The notes beneath the pieces were generated by a model. That model saw only the letters and a list, made by a program, of their open reading frames with translations. It ran no database searches and was not told the origin of the DNA. The translations under genes were made by a program, and so were the position numbers. A stretch of 64,000 nucleotides of DNA, from the NCBI GenBank assembly GCA_900478215.1, contig LS483478.1, positions 1,922,001-1,986,000 on the forward strand. Direction: 5' to 3'. Below, piece by piece: positions 1 to 8,665 of the stretch (position 1 is its first letter; each line of letters opens with the position of its first letter). The stretch comes from Salmonella enterica subsp. houtenae serovar Houten. Its GTDB lineage: Bacteria > Pseudomonadota > Gammaproteobacteria > Enterobacterales > Enterobacteriaceae.

Positions 1-712
1 CAATATCTGATGTCAGCAGTGGTCCAAAATCTACTTTGTTTGTATTCAGCGAAGTCTTCACAAAACATGTCGGAACATATTGAATTCGGAGTGCATCAGT
101 AGTAAGAAAAAAACCACTGTATGAACCATGATATGGGACAAGTTTAAATGTGGTTAACGATGGCACAGCATAAAAACCCGCTTTAGGCGTGCTTGCAAGA
201 TACAGCTCCACAATGATATATACGGTCCTGTTTTCAGTTGTACCGGTATAACTGGTGCCTATAGGCGCAAATTCATCTGCCCCGATGGGGTTCCACGATT
301 CTTCATTATTATTACTGGAATCCCGGACTCGGAACTTTAACTGCATTCCTGCGCCCTTCAATGCGTTTTTTAAAGGAGCAAAATCACCCAGCCGGGTTAT
401 ACTTACCCGTGTCGGGCCTCCGGAGTTCGTGCATTTATAATTGATACGATACTCAGGACTTGTATACAAAGGCCGACTTAAGTCAGGAGTTATCCCGGGT
501 GTAAAACTGACTGAAGGGGGTAAATGTATTCTTACAGCAGACTGCTGACCGTTCCAGTCAGTACATATCGCTGTTGCTGCATACGCATACCCTGATCCTG
601 CCAGAACACACACCATCAGCAGCCACAGCGACAACAGGTTCAGTCTGCGGGTTAGCGTAAACGATGCGCGTATATCGTGTGTTTTTATGGTTCCGCTCCC
701 TGCCTTAATCAT
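1..712 (-). CDS. Fimbrial tip adhesin, two-domain, 3' end outside window
   Basis: Open reading frame running off the left edge; about 237 codons are visible. It starts at ATG 712-710, and ATGATTAA overlaps the chaperone stop, so the two are translationally coupled. A hydrophobic segment near residues 24-45 (LNLLSLWLLMVCVLAGSGYA) looks like a signal peptide after an unusually long charged N-terminus. The middle is a beta-rich putative receptor-binding domain with a Cys pair (CTDW near 49 and KCTN near 94). Near the edge the sequence CFVKTSLNTNKVDFGPL resembles the start of a pilin domain. Position as last visible gene of a pilin-usher-chaperone operon supports a tip adhesin. Receptor and family name are unknown. 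Confidence 0.75.
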   Translation of the reverse strand, partial: MIKAGSGTIKTHDIRASFTLTRRLNLLSLWLLMVCVLAGSGYAYAATAICTDWNGQQSAVRIHLPPSVSFTPGITPDLSRPLYTSPEYRINYKCTNSGGPTRVSITRLGDFAPLKNALKGAGMQLKFRVRDSSNNNEESWNPIGADEFAPIGTSYTGTTENRTVYIIVELYLASTPKAGFYAVPSLTTFKLVPYHGSYSGFFLTTDALRIQYVPTCFVKTSLNTNKVDFGPLLTSDI

Positions 713-1451
713 GAATACGCTCCCGGAACATGCATTTCCCCGCCGTACAGGTAAAAAGGTTCATTCTCATTGCCCCGTAATCATCTACATTACCCACCAG
801 TATCCGGTCCGTACCGGCAGGTAGGACGCCATTCACCAGCAGAGATGAAAACGGCGCCACCATCGTCCCTTCCTTAAAGCCTGTCAGCTTCTGCTTCGGA
901 CTTTGCCCCAGCCAGATAAGCGTGATGTAATATGGCGTTGGATTTTTCAGCGTCAGTGACCTGCCGCCGGACCCTACCTCCAGCATCTTTTCCGGCGAAG
1001 CGTTACCCTCCGCGGCCAGCGCGGGCGGGCGCAGAAACAGCTTCAGTTGGCTCTGAGTGGCAAGCTGCAGGATATTTTTGTTTTTGTCCTTCGGTGCAGG
1101 CGGAATTTCTCTGACGTTAAAATAAAACAGGCTTTCCCGGTCTGTCGGTAGCGGGGGGGAGCCTGAGTTTTCCACCCGCATAATTCTGACCCGGGATTTT
1201 TTCCCTGCATCGATGCGCTGCAGCGGCGGCAGCGCTATCAGTATATTCGTTGCTTTCCCCCCGCTATCCTCTATCCAGGATTGCGCCAAAAAGGGCTGAT
1301 CACGACTCTCATTACTCAGCCCGACGGAGACTGCTTTCGCATCGCCGTTCATGATTATCCGGGTTCTGTCCACATTAATGGCCGCCTGGCCGGCGGAAGA
1401 CCATGCCAGTACCAGGCTGGCAAGAAGTCCCGCTGTCTGTCTGATGTTCAC
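705..1451 (-). CDS. Periplasmic fimbrial chaperone (PapD/FimC family)
   Basis: Predicted 248 aa. I chose GTG at 1451 because GGAGG lies six bases upstream and the residues that follow form a signal peptide (NIRQTAGLLASLVLAWSSAGQA). The longer open frame to 1577 would run into the usher gene and has no such features. The mature protein begins AINVDRTRII, with the N-terminal Arg of PapD-like chaperones, and carries the QLKLFLRP signature whose Lys anchors subunit C-termini. The role is to cap and fold pilins by donor-strand complementation and hand them to the usher. It lies 41 bp downstream of the usher and overlaps the adhesin start by 8 bp. The late Cys pair (LFTCTAGKCMF) is a feature of some chaperones. 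Confidence 0.9.
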   Translation of the reverse strand: MNIRQTAGLLASLVLAWSSAGQAAINVDRTRIIMNGDAKAVSVGLSNESRDQPFLAQSWIEDSGGKATNILIALPPLQRIDAGKKSRVRIMRVENSGSPPLPTDRESLFYFNVREIPPAPKDKNKNILQLATQSQLKLFLRPPALAAEGNASPEKMLEVGSGGRSLTLKNPTPYYITLIWLGQSPKQKLTGFKEGTMVAPFSSLLVNGVLPAGTDRILVGNVDDYGAMRMNLFTCTAGKCMFRERIHD

Positions 1452-1492
1452 CTGTATCCTCCGTAAGAATGTGTTGTAGACCTGACAGTAGA

Positions 1493-3982
1493 TCACCGGC
1501 AGGGCAGGAGTAGCGCGCCCCGGCTGAGATTCGCGTTTTCCGGCAGAGACAGTCGGCACTGCGGCCTGCCGCCCCACGTCACGACCAGATTATTCCGGTC
1601 TGAATCATCTATGCCCGTCAGGTAGACCAGACCGTTATCACCCGCCATCCCCGCCGTTTTCCCACTTTTCTCCGATACGACCTGCGCGCCAAATGGCGGG
1701 GTTGTGCCATCAGCCAGTCGGATATGCCCGAAAATCTGCTTCCCCTGGCTGGTCCGGATATGCCGGTAACCGACGGCCCCTTCTGTCAGTACCAGGCTAA
1801 TGACCGGGTCAGATACATCCACGCCCTGCGGCAGCCTGGACACATCCACGGAGATGTCGCCCGGGCGGTAACTGCTTCCTGCGCTGACTACCGCGACCCC
1901 GAAGTGGTTGGTCACGCCACTATTGCCGTTAACCGGCACCCCGGACACACTTCCGGTATCAATCATCATCCGTGGCTCATCCCCGGTCATCGACTGGCTG
2001 AACGCAGCGCCATGTGCCGTGGCGGTCAGTGAGCCATACCAGTTCAACCCCAGACTGCGATACTGGTCGGGCTGCAGGCTGGCATCCGCGCTGGCCTGGC
2101 CCCACGGTAGAAGGCTCTGGATACTCCCGCTGAAGCTGTTACTGCTGTCTCTGTCATATCGGTTGTAGCCAGCGCTGATGTTCCATGAGGTGTCCGGACT
2201 ATGGAAATCGCTGTAGTTCACAGTCTGCTGCATACTGCCCTGATTATCCTTTTGCAGGCTATAACTCACCTGGCGACTCTCCCCCCAGGGGAGACTGACT
2301 GAGAAATAAACCTGGTTTTGTGTCAGGTTGTACGCCGTCTGGTTACGGGACAGCGAGAGCGACAGATTAACGCTACGTATGGACCCAATATCCATTGACT
2401 TACTGAGCGACAACGTCCAGTTATTGTTTGAATCAGCATTCCAGTAGCTGAGACGGCTCATGGAAAGCGAGGCATTCATGTTCAGGGCTGACAGATACTG
2501 GTTCCAGCTTACGGAGTAGCTCTGCTTTTCATCCTGCAGGTACTCCCCGTCATACACGGAGCGCGCCAAATACTCTTGCAGGGACATAAAGTGTCGATCA
2601 GAGAAACGGTAACCGACGAACGCCAGGGTGCTGCCAGTGCTGTCAAACGTTTTGGTATAGTTAACGCGGTAGCTGTAACCGGTTTGGTGCGGCGTGGATA
2701 CTGAAGATAGCCGCGCATCTGAGCGGGTGACATCCACCGATATCGCGCCGAGGAGCCCCATGTTCTGCGCCGCGCCCAGCGCAACGGACTGGTAATCGCC
2801 GATGGAGGCAATGACGCCGCCGTACAGCGATGTGTTATTAAATGCTCCCCATGTGGCCTCACCGAGCAGAAAGTCGGGACTGGCCGTACTGTTGTTATGC
2901 GTCCCGCCATACAGCGGACGTCCAGCGGCCATCTTATAGCGCACCTGTCCCTGACGGGCCATAAAGGGCACACTGGCCGTGTTAACTTGCCAGGTCCGGA
3001 CGCTGCCGTCGCTTTCGCGCACCGTTACGTCAAGATTGCCGCTGATGTTCTGACTCAAGTCCGGCAGCACGAACGGTCCTGGCGACACCCGGGTTTGGTA
3101 CAGAATGCGACCATTCTGGCTGACGGTCACCTGCGCATTACTGTTGGCAATGCCGCTGATTTGCGGGGCGTATCCCTGCAGGGAAGGCGGAAGCATTCGC
3201 TCATCGCTGGCCAGGGTGATACCGGCAAAACGGAAAGAGTCAAAAATGGCGGAGCTGAGATAGGTCTGGCCCAGCGTCAGTTTGGAACGCAGCGACGGTA
3301 GCGGGCGGAACAGATATGTTTGCGGCAGATAAAAATCAGACTGCACGCTGCCGTCTCCGCTGTCATAACGGTTGTACTGGTAATCGCTGCGTAGACGCCA
3401 GGCGCCGAGGTTAAATCCGGCAGTACCGTACAGGCTGTAACTGGTAGAGGTGTCTCCCTGATGCGGCATATACCGGTTCGCCATCAGGTTATAGTCCAGC
3501 AGAACTGCCGTGACGCCATCACTCCAGCGGGGTGGGGGCACCCAGTCCGGGTTCTGATATTCCATCCATGCCTGGGGCAGGGTAACGGACAAGGACTGAT
3601 TATCCGGGCTGTATATTGTTTTACTGTCCGCAGTATTCAGGTTCAGACACTGCCCGCCGGTTCCCCTGACGGGTGCGAGCAGTTGGCGGTTCTCCTCTTT
3701 CAACCCGAGCATGGCTACCAGCACAGGGGAGATACAGAACCGTGATCGCCCGTCGTCGGTCTCCACCACACTGACTTTATACTGATTGCGAATGAGTCTG
3801 TCGTTCAGGTAAATATCAAGCAGGTAATCCCCCGGCGCGACGTAGCCATCCCGGCTGAAGGCGGATAAATCCACGCTGCTGTGGTCACTGTTTTTAAGAA
3901 AACCGGCGCTAAATTCCGTCGCCCCTATTGGCAACGTCAGTATATTCAGAGTAATTAGCAGTGCCAGCCGGGTCAGTTTCAT
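1493..3982 (-). CDS. Outer-membrane fimbrial usher (FimD/PapC family)
   Basis: 829 aa, the usual usher length. It has an N-terminal signal peptide (MKLTRLALLITLNILTLPIGA), then an N-terminal periplasmic domain (ATEFSAGFLKNSDHSSVDLSAF) that would bind chaperone-subunit complexes. The 24-strand barrel region follows, with typical usher phrases such as YSLYGTAGFNLGAWRLRSDYQY and PPSLQGYAPQISGIA. The C-terminal domain ends with a Cys pair (QCRLSLPE...LLPCR). It secretes and assembles the pilus. Gene order is pilin-usher-chaperone-adhesin, as in Pap-type operons, rather than the pilin-chaperone-usher order of Fim. The 184-bp gap to the pilin gene could hold an attenuating element, but I saw no strong hairpin. 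No frameshift seen. Confidence 0.93.
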   Translation of the reverse strand: MKLTRLALLITLNILTLPIGATEFSAGFLKNSDHSSVDLSAFSRDGYVAPGDYLLDIYLNDRLIRNQYKVSVVETDDGRSRFCISPVLVAMLGLKEENRQLLAPVRGTGGQCLNLNTADSKTIYSPDNQSLSVTLPQAWMEYQNPDWVPPPRWSDGVTAVLLDYNLMANRYMPHQGDTSTSYSLYGTAGFNLGAWRLRSDYQYNRYDSGDGSVQSDFYLPQTYLFRPLPSLRSKLTLGQTYLSSAIFDSFRFAGITLASDERMLPPSLQGYAPQISGIANSNAQVTVSQNGRILYQTRVSPGPFVLPDLSQNISGNLDVTVRESDGSVRTWQVNTASVPFMARQGQVRYKMAAGRPLYGGTHNNSTASPDFLLGEATWGAFNNTSLYGGVIASIGDYQSVALGAAQNMGLLGAISVDVTRSDARLSSVSTPHQTGYSYRVNYTKTFDSTGSTLAFVGYRFSDRHFMSLQEYLARSVYDGEYLQDEKQSYSVSWNQYLSALNMNASLSMSRLSYWNADSNNNWTLSLSKSMDIGSIRSVNLSLSLSRNQTAYNLTQNQVYFSVSLPWGESRQVSYSLQKDNQGSMQQTVNYSDFHSPDTSWNISAGYNRYDRDSSNSFSGSIQSLLPWGQASADASLQPDQYRSLGLNWYGSLTATAHGAAFSQSMTGDEPRMMIDTGSVSGVPVNGNSGVTNHFGVAVVSAGSSYRPGDISVDVSRLPQGVDVSDPVISLVLTEGAVGYRHIRTSQGKQIFGHIRLADGTTPPFGAQVVSEKSGKTAGMAGDNGLVYLTGIDDSDRNNLVVTWGGRPQCRLSLPENANLSRGALLLPCR

Positions 3983-4166
3983 GGTATGAGTCGCTATCCG
4001 TGTTACCTGAACAAATTAAAATCCGCCGCTGCTGATATAAACCGCTCCGTGAAATATCAGCTCATCACTGAAAAAATAAACAGCTCCGGCGTCCGGGTAT
4101 ACCCGATAAATGAGCAGCGAAACTGTTTATTAATATCTGAAAATAAATATCGGGCTGCAGGCCGTA

Positions 4167-4772
4167 TCAGAAATATTTCAACTTATAGGTGACTGTGGCA
4201 CCGACAGATCCCTGAGAGGCTGCTCCGTCAACGGTTATCATACGTGCGAAGAAATTCAGCTTATTGGTTGCCGAAGAGGTATCCAGCGTAATATCACCTG
4301 CTATAGGTGCCTTGCTCAGGTCCACAGGAGTAACGCCATCACTTTTCAGAAGCTGAATAGCCACATTAGTAGCAGGATTGCTTGCAGTATTTGCTATTTC
4401 TCCTTTAGTTAAATCACCTCCCTGCGGGGGCAGAACACCCGGGAATGTGATGGCCACTTTTGAATAGTTGGTGGCACCCGTGTCTGGAGTATTTCCGAGG
4501 TCCTCAAATGAACATCCGGTCAGATTGATGGTAACTGGAACCGGACTGGAGTACTTGTTTGCTGCTGATAGTGATTTCATACTGACCTGACCCAGGTCTA
4601 CTTTGATGTTCTGGCTGTCCGGCACAATGCTGCACGGCGCATCAATGACTGAGCCACTGAAGGTCATCGTCCCCCCGCCAGCGTCAGTGGTGGCAATAGT
4701 GTTGGCAGCAAAAGCCGAAGTGCCGCCCATCATGCCTACAGCCGCCATGGCAAGTATTATTTTATTACGCAT
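4167..4772 (-). CDS. Major fimbrial subunit (pilin)
   Basis: 201 aa with a signal peptide (MRNKIILAMAAVGMMGGTSAFA). The mature part has the pilin layout: the first Cys in DAPCSIVP, the second in LTGCSFE, and an aromatic C-terminal motif (TVTYKLKYF) that serves as chaperone-recognition strand. AAAGGACA sits upstream of the ATG. First gene of the minus-strand operon and most likely the shaft subunit, since pilins head such clusters. AT-rich sequence upstream (4773-5100) probably holds the promoter. The fimbrial type cannot be named with confidence; it does not read like FimA or the plasmid Pef pilin. Confidence 0.88.
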   Translation of the reverse strand: MRNKIILAMAAVGMMGGTSAFAANTIATTDAGGGTMTFSGSVIDAPCSIVPDSQNIKVDLGQVSMKSLSAANKYSSPVPVTINLTGCSFEDLGNTPDTGATNYSKVAITFPGVLPPQGGDLTKGEIANTASNPATNVAIQLLKSDGVTPVDLSKAPIAGDITLDTSSATNKLNFFARMITVDGAASQGSVGATVTYKLKYF

Positions 4773-4884
4773 AGATAATATGTCCTTTAAGAGAATGAGA
4801 ATTATTGAGCACAGGCTGAAAAAAGAACTGAAGATATTAATGAGAAGCGTTCAGATAAAACTGACATTCACAATTAATGCCTGA

Positions 4885-5742
4885 AGGCAACAAACGTGTC
4901 TGAACCGATCTCTGGGGGCTGCTATTTCAGCTAATGCCTGGATAGTTATAAGAAAAGTCTCATTTAACTTAAAATAATAAAAATAGATCGTTACGATCGA
5001 TGTTTATGATCGTAATTTAAGAATAATCATCAAAGAAACACTTTTTAAAAGAATTATTAGTATGGGGAATGCCTTGATTGTAGATATTCACTGCGGTTAT
5101 GAAATATTTTGTAATATTACAAATGAAATATATCTTTTATTTTTTTGAAGCGGCTAAATATTATGAATGATAGTTTTGAACAGGCATTAAAACAGCAACG
5201 ATAACAGTATTAAATCTTGTAATGGAGGCGGTGTCAGGCTATTAACTCTAACGTATTAATATTTATAAACTATGCTGGTAGAAATGTGATAAAGGTTAAT
5301 CACGAAAACGACATATTTCTTTAATTGTGATAACCATCACGATATGCCGTCATTTTCCTCGCGGTACTGAACACAGTATGAAACTACAACACTAAACGTT
5401 ATGTACTTGTCAGAAGGGCAAAAGATCAGAACTGTATCTTTTGTTAACTTTTCCTCTTCTTACCCATATTGAATAATCGAATGCTTAAATGTTACAGCGT
5501 TGGCAGCTATAAGGCCTGCCGCGATGCAATCTGGTGAGGTCAGGACTCGTGGTAAGCGAATTTATTGATCGTTTTACTCGATGAATTTGCTTTAAAGACA
5601 GGAAGTGGACTGGCTATCAGACGTACTGAATGCTGGAATACTCAAAGAAAGAAAAGATGCCGACTCTGGAAGAGTTCTTCTGTTTTCGGTGAGAAGAAAA
5701 GCCTTATTGCAGCAGGTGAGAGAATTTCATACAACAACCTCT
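4885..5742 (-). other. AT-rich intergenic region upstream of the fimbrial operon
   Basis: About 860 bp without a convincing gene. The half next to the pilin is very AT-rich and is the likely fimbrial promoter region; it contains the palindrome ATCGTTACGATCGAT near 4986-5000, a possible operator. Around 5590-5740 an open stretch on the plus strand (DWLSDVLNAGILKERKDADS, then VLLFSVRRKALLQQ) looks like coding debris, but a stop lies just upstream and no family is recognised. Confidence 0.4.
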
Positions 5743-6219
5743 TTAGTCGTGAGCAGAGGGCCGCGGCTTCGTAGCGCCACTCAAAAATGCGCATAGTTTT
5801 TCACCAGTCGTCAGTTTCTCACTGGGCGTTTTCCCGAGTGAGGTCTTAGTCATGACGATGGCAGGCCCAATAAGCATAGACCATACATTGCTCTTGTCTT
5901 GCTCAAGAGAGGTGATGGTAAGGAACAGCGATTTATCTGAAGGAAAGTGGTGCCGGGTATTAAAAAGTCTCAACCAGGCGCGGGATTGCCTGTCTGCCTG
6001 TGCTGACCGTGTGTCGAAACGGAATAGTATTTTCAGTGCGGAGATACCTACAATGCATAACCCCAGGATAAGGTGATTCCCAACGTTTACGATGACGCCA
6101 ACGCCGAAAAGCACGAGAGCAAATGACAGTACGTTATCTACTCTCCGGGTAAGGGTACAGTGCAGTTTTTCCAGATAGTACCGGTAGAGAATTTGATAAC
6201 TGATTTCATCCTTGCTCAT
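5743..6219 (-). CDS. Orphan two-TM membrane protein
   Basis: 158 aa. GGAG lies five bases before the ATG, supporting a real gene. The layout is a short N-terminal helix (SKDEISYQILYRYYLEKLHC), two closely spaced membrane segments (about residues 29-46 and 48-66), then a basic soluble tail of about 90 residues. This resembles the general plan of SLATT-type two-TM proteins that accompany nucleotide-signalling defence genes, but that similarity is architectural only. No partner effector or nucleotide synthase gene lies beside it; the neighbours are the fimbrial operon and the sopE2-type gene. Function unknown. Confidence 0.6.
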   Translation of the reverse strand: MSKDEISYQILYRYYLEKLHCTLTRRVDNVLSFALVLFGVGVIVNVGNHLILGLCIVGISALKILFRFDTRSAQADRQSRAWLRLFNTRHHFPSDKSLFLTITSLEQDKSNVWSMLIGPAIVMTKTSLGKTPSEKLTTGEKLCAFLSGATKPRPSAHD

Positions 6220-6482
6220 ACGTCTCCAGATGGTTTTCGATTACGCGCCGGTACGTTTCCGGAGCCTGGCAGATTTGGCAATTATGCCACATTTTCTGGA
6301 GGGTATTAATTAGACAGAATATAAATAGTAGACAGATATGTTGATTTTTTACCCGAAATCACTTTGAACATTATTTTCCTGCTCCAGGAGATTCAGCTGT
6401 AGAGGGTGCGTATCAAAAGTTCTCGTGCCGACAAGAGTGGGCAGGCAACCTCGCAGTCAGAATCTCGTTATCGGCTCTTATG
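6220..6482. other. Intergenic region upstream of the sopE2-type gene
   Basis: No gene seen. Together with the repeat tract and the stretch up to 6607 it forms a gap of nearly 390 bp. It holds the divergent start regions of the two-TM gene (minus) and the effector gene (plus). The stretch near 6395-6480 has higher GC than its surroundings and could be insertion-sequence debris, but no element end can be defined. Confidence 0.35.
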
Positions 6483-6511
6483 AAAATCAATAAAAATCAA
6501 TAAAAATCAAT
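6483..6511 (+). repeat. Tandem 10-bp AT-rich repeat upstream of the sopE2-type gene
   Basis: Three head-to-tail copies of the unit AAAAATCAAT (the first lacks one A), ending about 97 bp before the effector start codon. The unit is close to one helical turn, so the tract could be a curved or H-NS-bound segment, or could vary in copy number by slippage. Confidence 0.85.
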
Positions 6512-6607
6512 AAGTAAATAAATTTGCAACGGGGGTGGCTATTTTTTGAAAGCAAGGTGGCGTTAACAGGGTGTAACTATACATACATATCCAAAAGGAG
6601 AACTACC

Positions 6608-7330
6608 GTGACTAAAATAAGTCTGTCCTCACAATTTTATAGAATCCATAAAAGTAACGTCGAACCTGTAAACGAAAAAAAAACGGAGAAAAACATTTTT
6701 GCAAAAAGTATTACTGCCGTTAGAAATAGCGTTATCAACCTGTCTACGAGTCTGTCAGATCGTTTTAGTCTGCACAAGCAAACAGAACCGTCGGCTACCC
6801 GTTTTCATCGTGGGAACGCTTCTGAGGGTAGGGCGATATTAACCAATAAAATTGTTAAAGATTTTATGCTACACAAGCTCAATAGCCTGGATATCCAGGG
6901 TAATGCGAGTAAAGATACAGCCTATGCTCGCCAGACATGCGAAGCCATGTTATCTGGGGTGTACAGCAATAATAAAGATAAATATTGTAACTTACTCATC
7001 AGTAAAGGAGTCAGTATAACGCCTTTTCTGAAAGAGATTGGTGAGGCTGCGCAAAACGCGGGGCTACCAGGAGAAACAAAAAACGACATATTTACTCCAG
7101 GCGGGGCAGGGGCGAATCCTTTTGTCATTCCTCTTATCGCTTCAGCGAGTATGACGTATCCGCATATGTTTATAAATCATAGTCAGCAGGTGTCTTTTAA
7201 GGCATATGCTGAGAAGATCATTATGAAAGAAGTTACGCCGTTGTTTAATGGGAGGTCGATGCCGACGCCACAAGAATTTCAGTTAACTGTGGAAAATATT
7301 GCAAGTAAATACCTTCAGGATGCCTCCTGA
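6608..7330 (+). CDS. sopE2: SopE2-type guanine nucleotide exchange factor, T3SS-1 effector
   Basis: 240 aa from GTG 6608, which follows AAAAGGAGAACTACC; this gives exactly the length of SopE/SopE2. The first ~75 residues hold secretion and chaperone-binding sequence. Residues ~78-240 form the helical GEF domain, with the catalytic GAGA loop at 166-169 (TPGGAGANPF). SopE2 is injected by the SPI-1 type III system and activates host Cdc42 (SopE also Rac1), driving ruffling and entry. It is placed as sopE2 by its stretch FAKSITAVRN...LSTSLSDRFSLH and by its position next to pphA. It differs at many residues from the Typhimurium protein as I recall it. The gene is AT-rich compared with the backbone, consistent with transfer. 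Confidence 0.93.
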   Translation: MTKISLSSQFYRIHKSNVEPVNEKKTEKNIFAKSITAVRNSVINLSTSLSDRFSLHKQTEPSATRFHRGNASEGRAILTNKIVKDFMLHKLNSLDIQGNASKDTAYARQTCEAMLSGVYSNNKDKYCNLLISKGVSITPFLKEIGEAAQNAGLPGETKNDIFTPGGAGANPFVIPLIASASMTYPHMFINHSQQVSFKAYAEKIIMKEVTPLFNGRSMPTPQEFQLTVENIASKYLQDAS

Positions 7331-7611
7331 AGATAGCAAGCATAAGCATAACACTGTTAATTTTTGTGATTGATAGTAGATTTGCTTACACAATTTATTT
7401 TGGGCGACGCGCTTAACTAAACCTCGTCCTCTTTATCTTGCTATAGCAATCAAAAAATCATCTTCACAATTTAAAGTAATCGTTATTAATCTAAATACCT
7501 GCATAACCAGACTGTCTTTTTAATCACATTCCATACTGTAAGGTTTATGATATCTGTACATGGATGTTGTATCGGTAAGGATTAATGGTCTGTTAACTGT
7601 CAGGAGAGGTT

Positions 7612-7776
7612 ATGCCGCCTTTAAAAAAATTTGTGCTGCCCCTGATTTTGGGGATGATAGTAGCCACAGCGTCGACACCCGCAATGGCGCTGGTTTGTCT
7701 TGCAAGTCACCCAGCTAAAGAGTGCGCTGAAGCCTGTGGTGTCGTTATGTGGTTTATGTTCCCGATATGTCTTTAA
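7612..7776 (+). CDS. Small exported peptide, 54 aa
   Basis: Starts at ATG 7612 after CAGGAGAGGTT, a strong ribosome site. The protein has a Lys-Lys start, a hydrophobic core (FVLPLILGMIVATAS) and an AMA-type cleavage site near residue 26. That leaves a mature peptide of about 28 residues with four Cys (VCLASHPAKECAEACGVVMW...CL). Four Cys in so short a peptide suggest disulfides in the periplasm. A strong hairpin follows 39 bp downstream. I do not recognise the family; it recalls other tiny exported Salmonella peptides but no homology is claimed. Confidence 0.7.
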   Translation: MPPLKKFVLPLILGMIVATASTPAMALVCLASHPAKECAEACGVVMWFMFPICL

Positions 7777-7814
7777 GATGAAGGAATATTAAACATGAAC
7801 AGGCGATATTGAAT

Positions 7815-7857
7815 AACTGGCTGCGCCAGGGGATAACGCGCCCTGGCGCAGTCAGTT
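7815..7857 (+). terminator. Long hairpin after the 54-aa peptide gene
   Basis: AACTGGCTGCGCCAGGG pairs almost perfectly with CCCTGGCGCAGTCAGTT around a 9-nt loop, with one G-U wobble. The U-rich stretch that follows (ATATTTTATT) is imperfect, so either a terminator or an RNA-stabilising structure. Confidence 0.55.
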
Positions 7858-7996
7858 ATATTTTATTGCGATGATAATAAAATTTATTCTCTACTGTTGA
7901 AATACGCTATTTACAACAGAGTACGTTTACTAAGCAAAAAAATCTGCATACGCTATCCTTTTATATCTGTCCAGGATAATGAACGACAGGAAAAAC

Positions 7997-8647
7997 ATGG
8001 TACAGCCTGAAGAGATTTATCAGCGAATAGAGGGAAAGAATTGGCGGCATGTCTGGGTGATCGGCGATATCCACGGCTGTTTTTCACTGTTAATGAAAAA
8101 GTTACGTGAGTGTCGATTTGATCCGCAACAAGACTTGCTAGTTTCTGTGGGCGATATTATTGATAGAGGCCCGGACAGTCTACGCTGCCTGGCTTTACTG
8201 CGCGAGCCCTGGATGACGGCGGTTCGCGGCAATCATGAACAAATGGCGCTGGATGCGCGGGCCTCATCGCAGTCGACGCTGTGGTTGATGAATGGTGGCG
8301 ACTGGTTTACCCGCCTGACGACTGAACAGGCTGCGCAAGCTGAAGTGCTTTTTATCCTTTGTCAGCGGCTGCCCTGGATACTGGAAGTTCGCTGCCGCCA
8401 TAGCACGCATGTGATCGCTCATGCTGATTATCCAGCGTCAACCTATCAATGGCAAAAAAAGGTCGATCTACATCAGGTTCTCTGGAGCCGCGAACGGCTC
8501 ATAAATAAGCGCGGCGGGATTAGCGGCGCCGATCATTTTTGGTTTGGCCATACGCCGTTACGTCGGCGCATGGATTTCGCCAACGTACACTATATCGATA
8601 CGGGCGCGGTATTTGGCGGGCAATTGACGTTAGCGCGGATACAATAG
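7997..8647 (+). CDS. pphA: Serine/threonine protein phosphatase 1
   Basis: 216 aa. The ATG at 7997 has ACAGGA before it and fits the E. coli length; an earlier ATG at 7979 lacks this. The metallophosphoesterase signatures are in order: GDIHG (near residue 24), GDIIDRGPDS, and RGNHEQ, which bind two Mn ions, plus the late His of FGHTPL. It dephosphorylates Ser/Thr, Tyr and His phosphoproteins and is linked in E. coli to envelope and heat stress. It forms the left edge of the conserved backbone; everything to its left here is accessory. Confidence 0.95.
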   Translation: MVQPEEIYQRIEGKNWRHVWVIGDIHGCFSLLMKKLRECRFDPQQDLLVSVGDIIDRGPDSLRCLALLREPWMTAVRGNHEQMALDARASSQSTLWLMNGGDWFTRLTTEQAAQAEVLFILCQRLPWILEVRCRHSTHVIAHADYPASTYQWQKKVDLHQVLWSRERLINKRGGISGADHFWFGHTPLRRRMDFANVHYIDTGAVFGGQLTLARIQ

Positions 8648-8665
8648 CGGCATCAGCGAGCAGGA

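Noticed and set aside
2509..2973. 154-codon open frame inside the usher gene
   Set aside because: It is a shifted-frame shadow of the usher with Arg/Pro/Ser-rich composition and no ribosome site.
3986..4192. 68-codon plus-strand frame between pilin and usher genes
   Set aside because: No ribosome site, overlaps the end of the pilin gene, no recognisable features.
6483..6511. Short repeat tract as a CRISPR array
   Set aside because: The units are contiguous without spacers and only 10 bp long; no cas genes are nearby.
7331..7996. Expected SdsR/RyeA small RNA pair near pphA
   Set aside because: In E. coli these lie next to pphA. I found no match to the SdsR 3' hairpin; the hairpin at 7815 is different. 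They may lie beyond the left edge.
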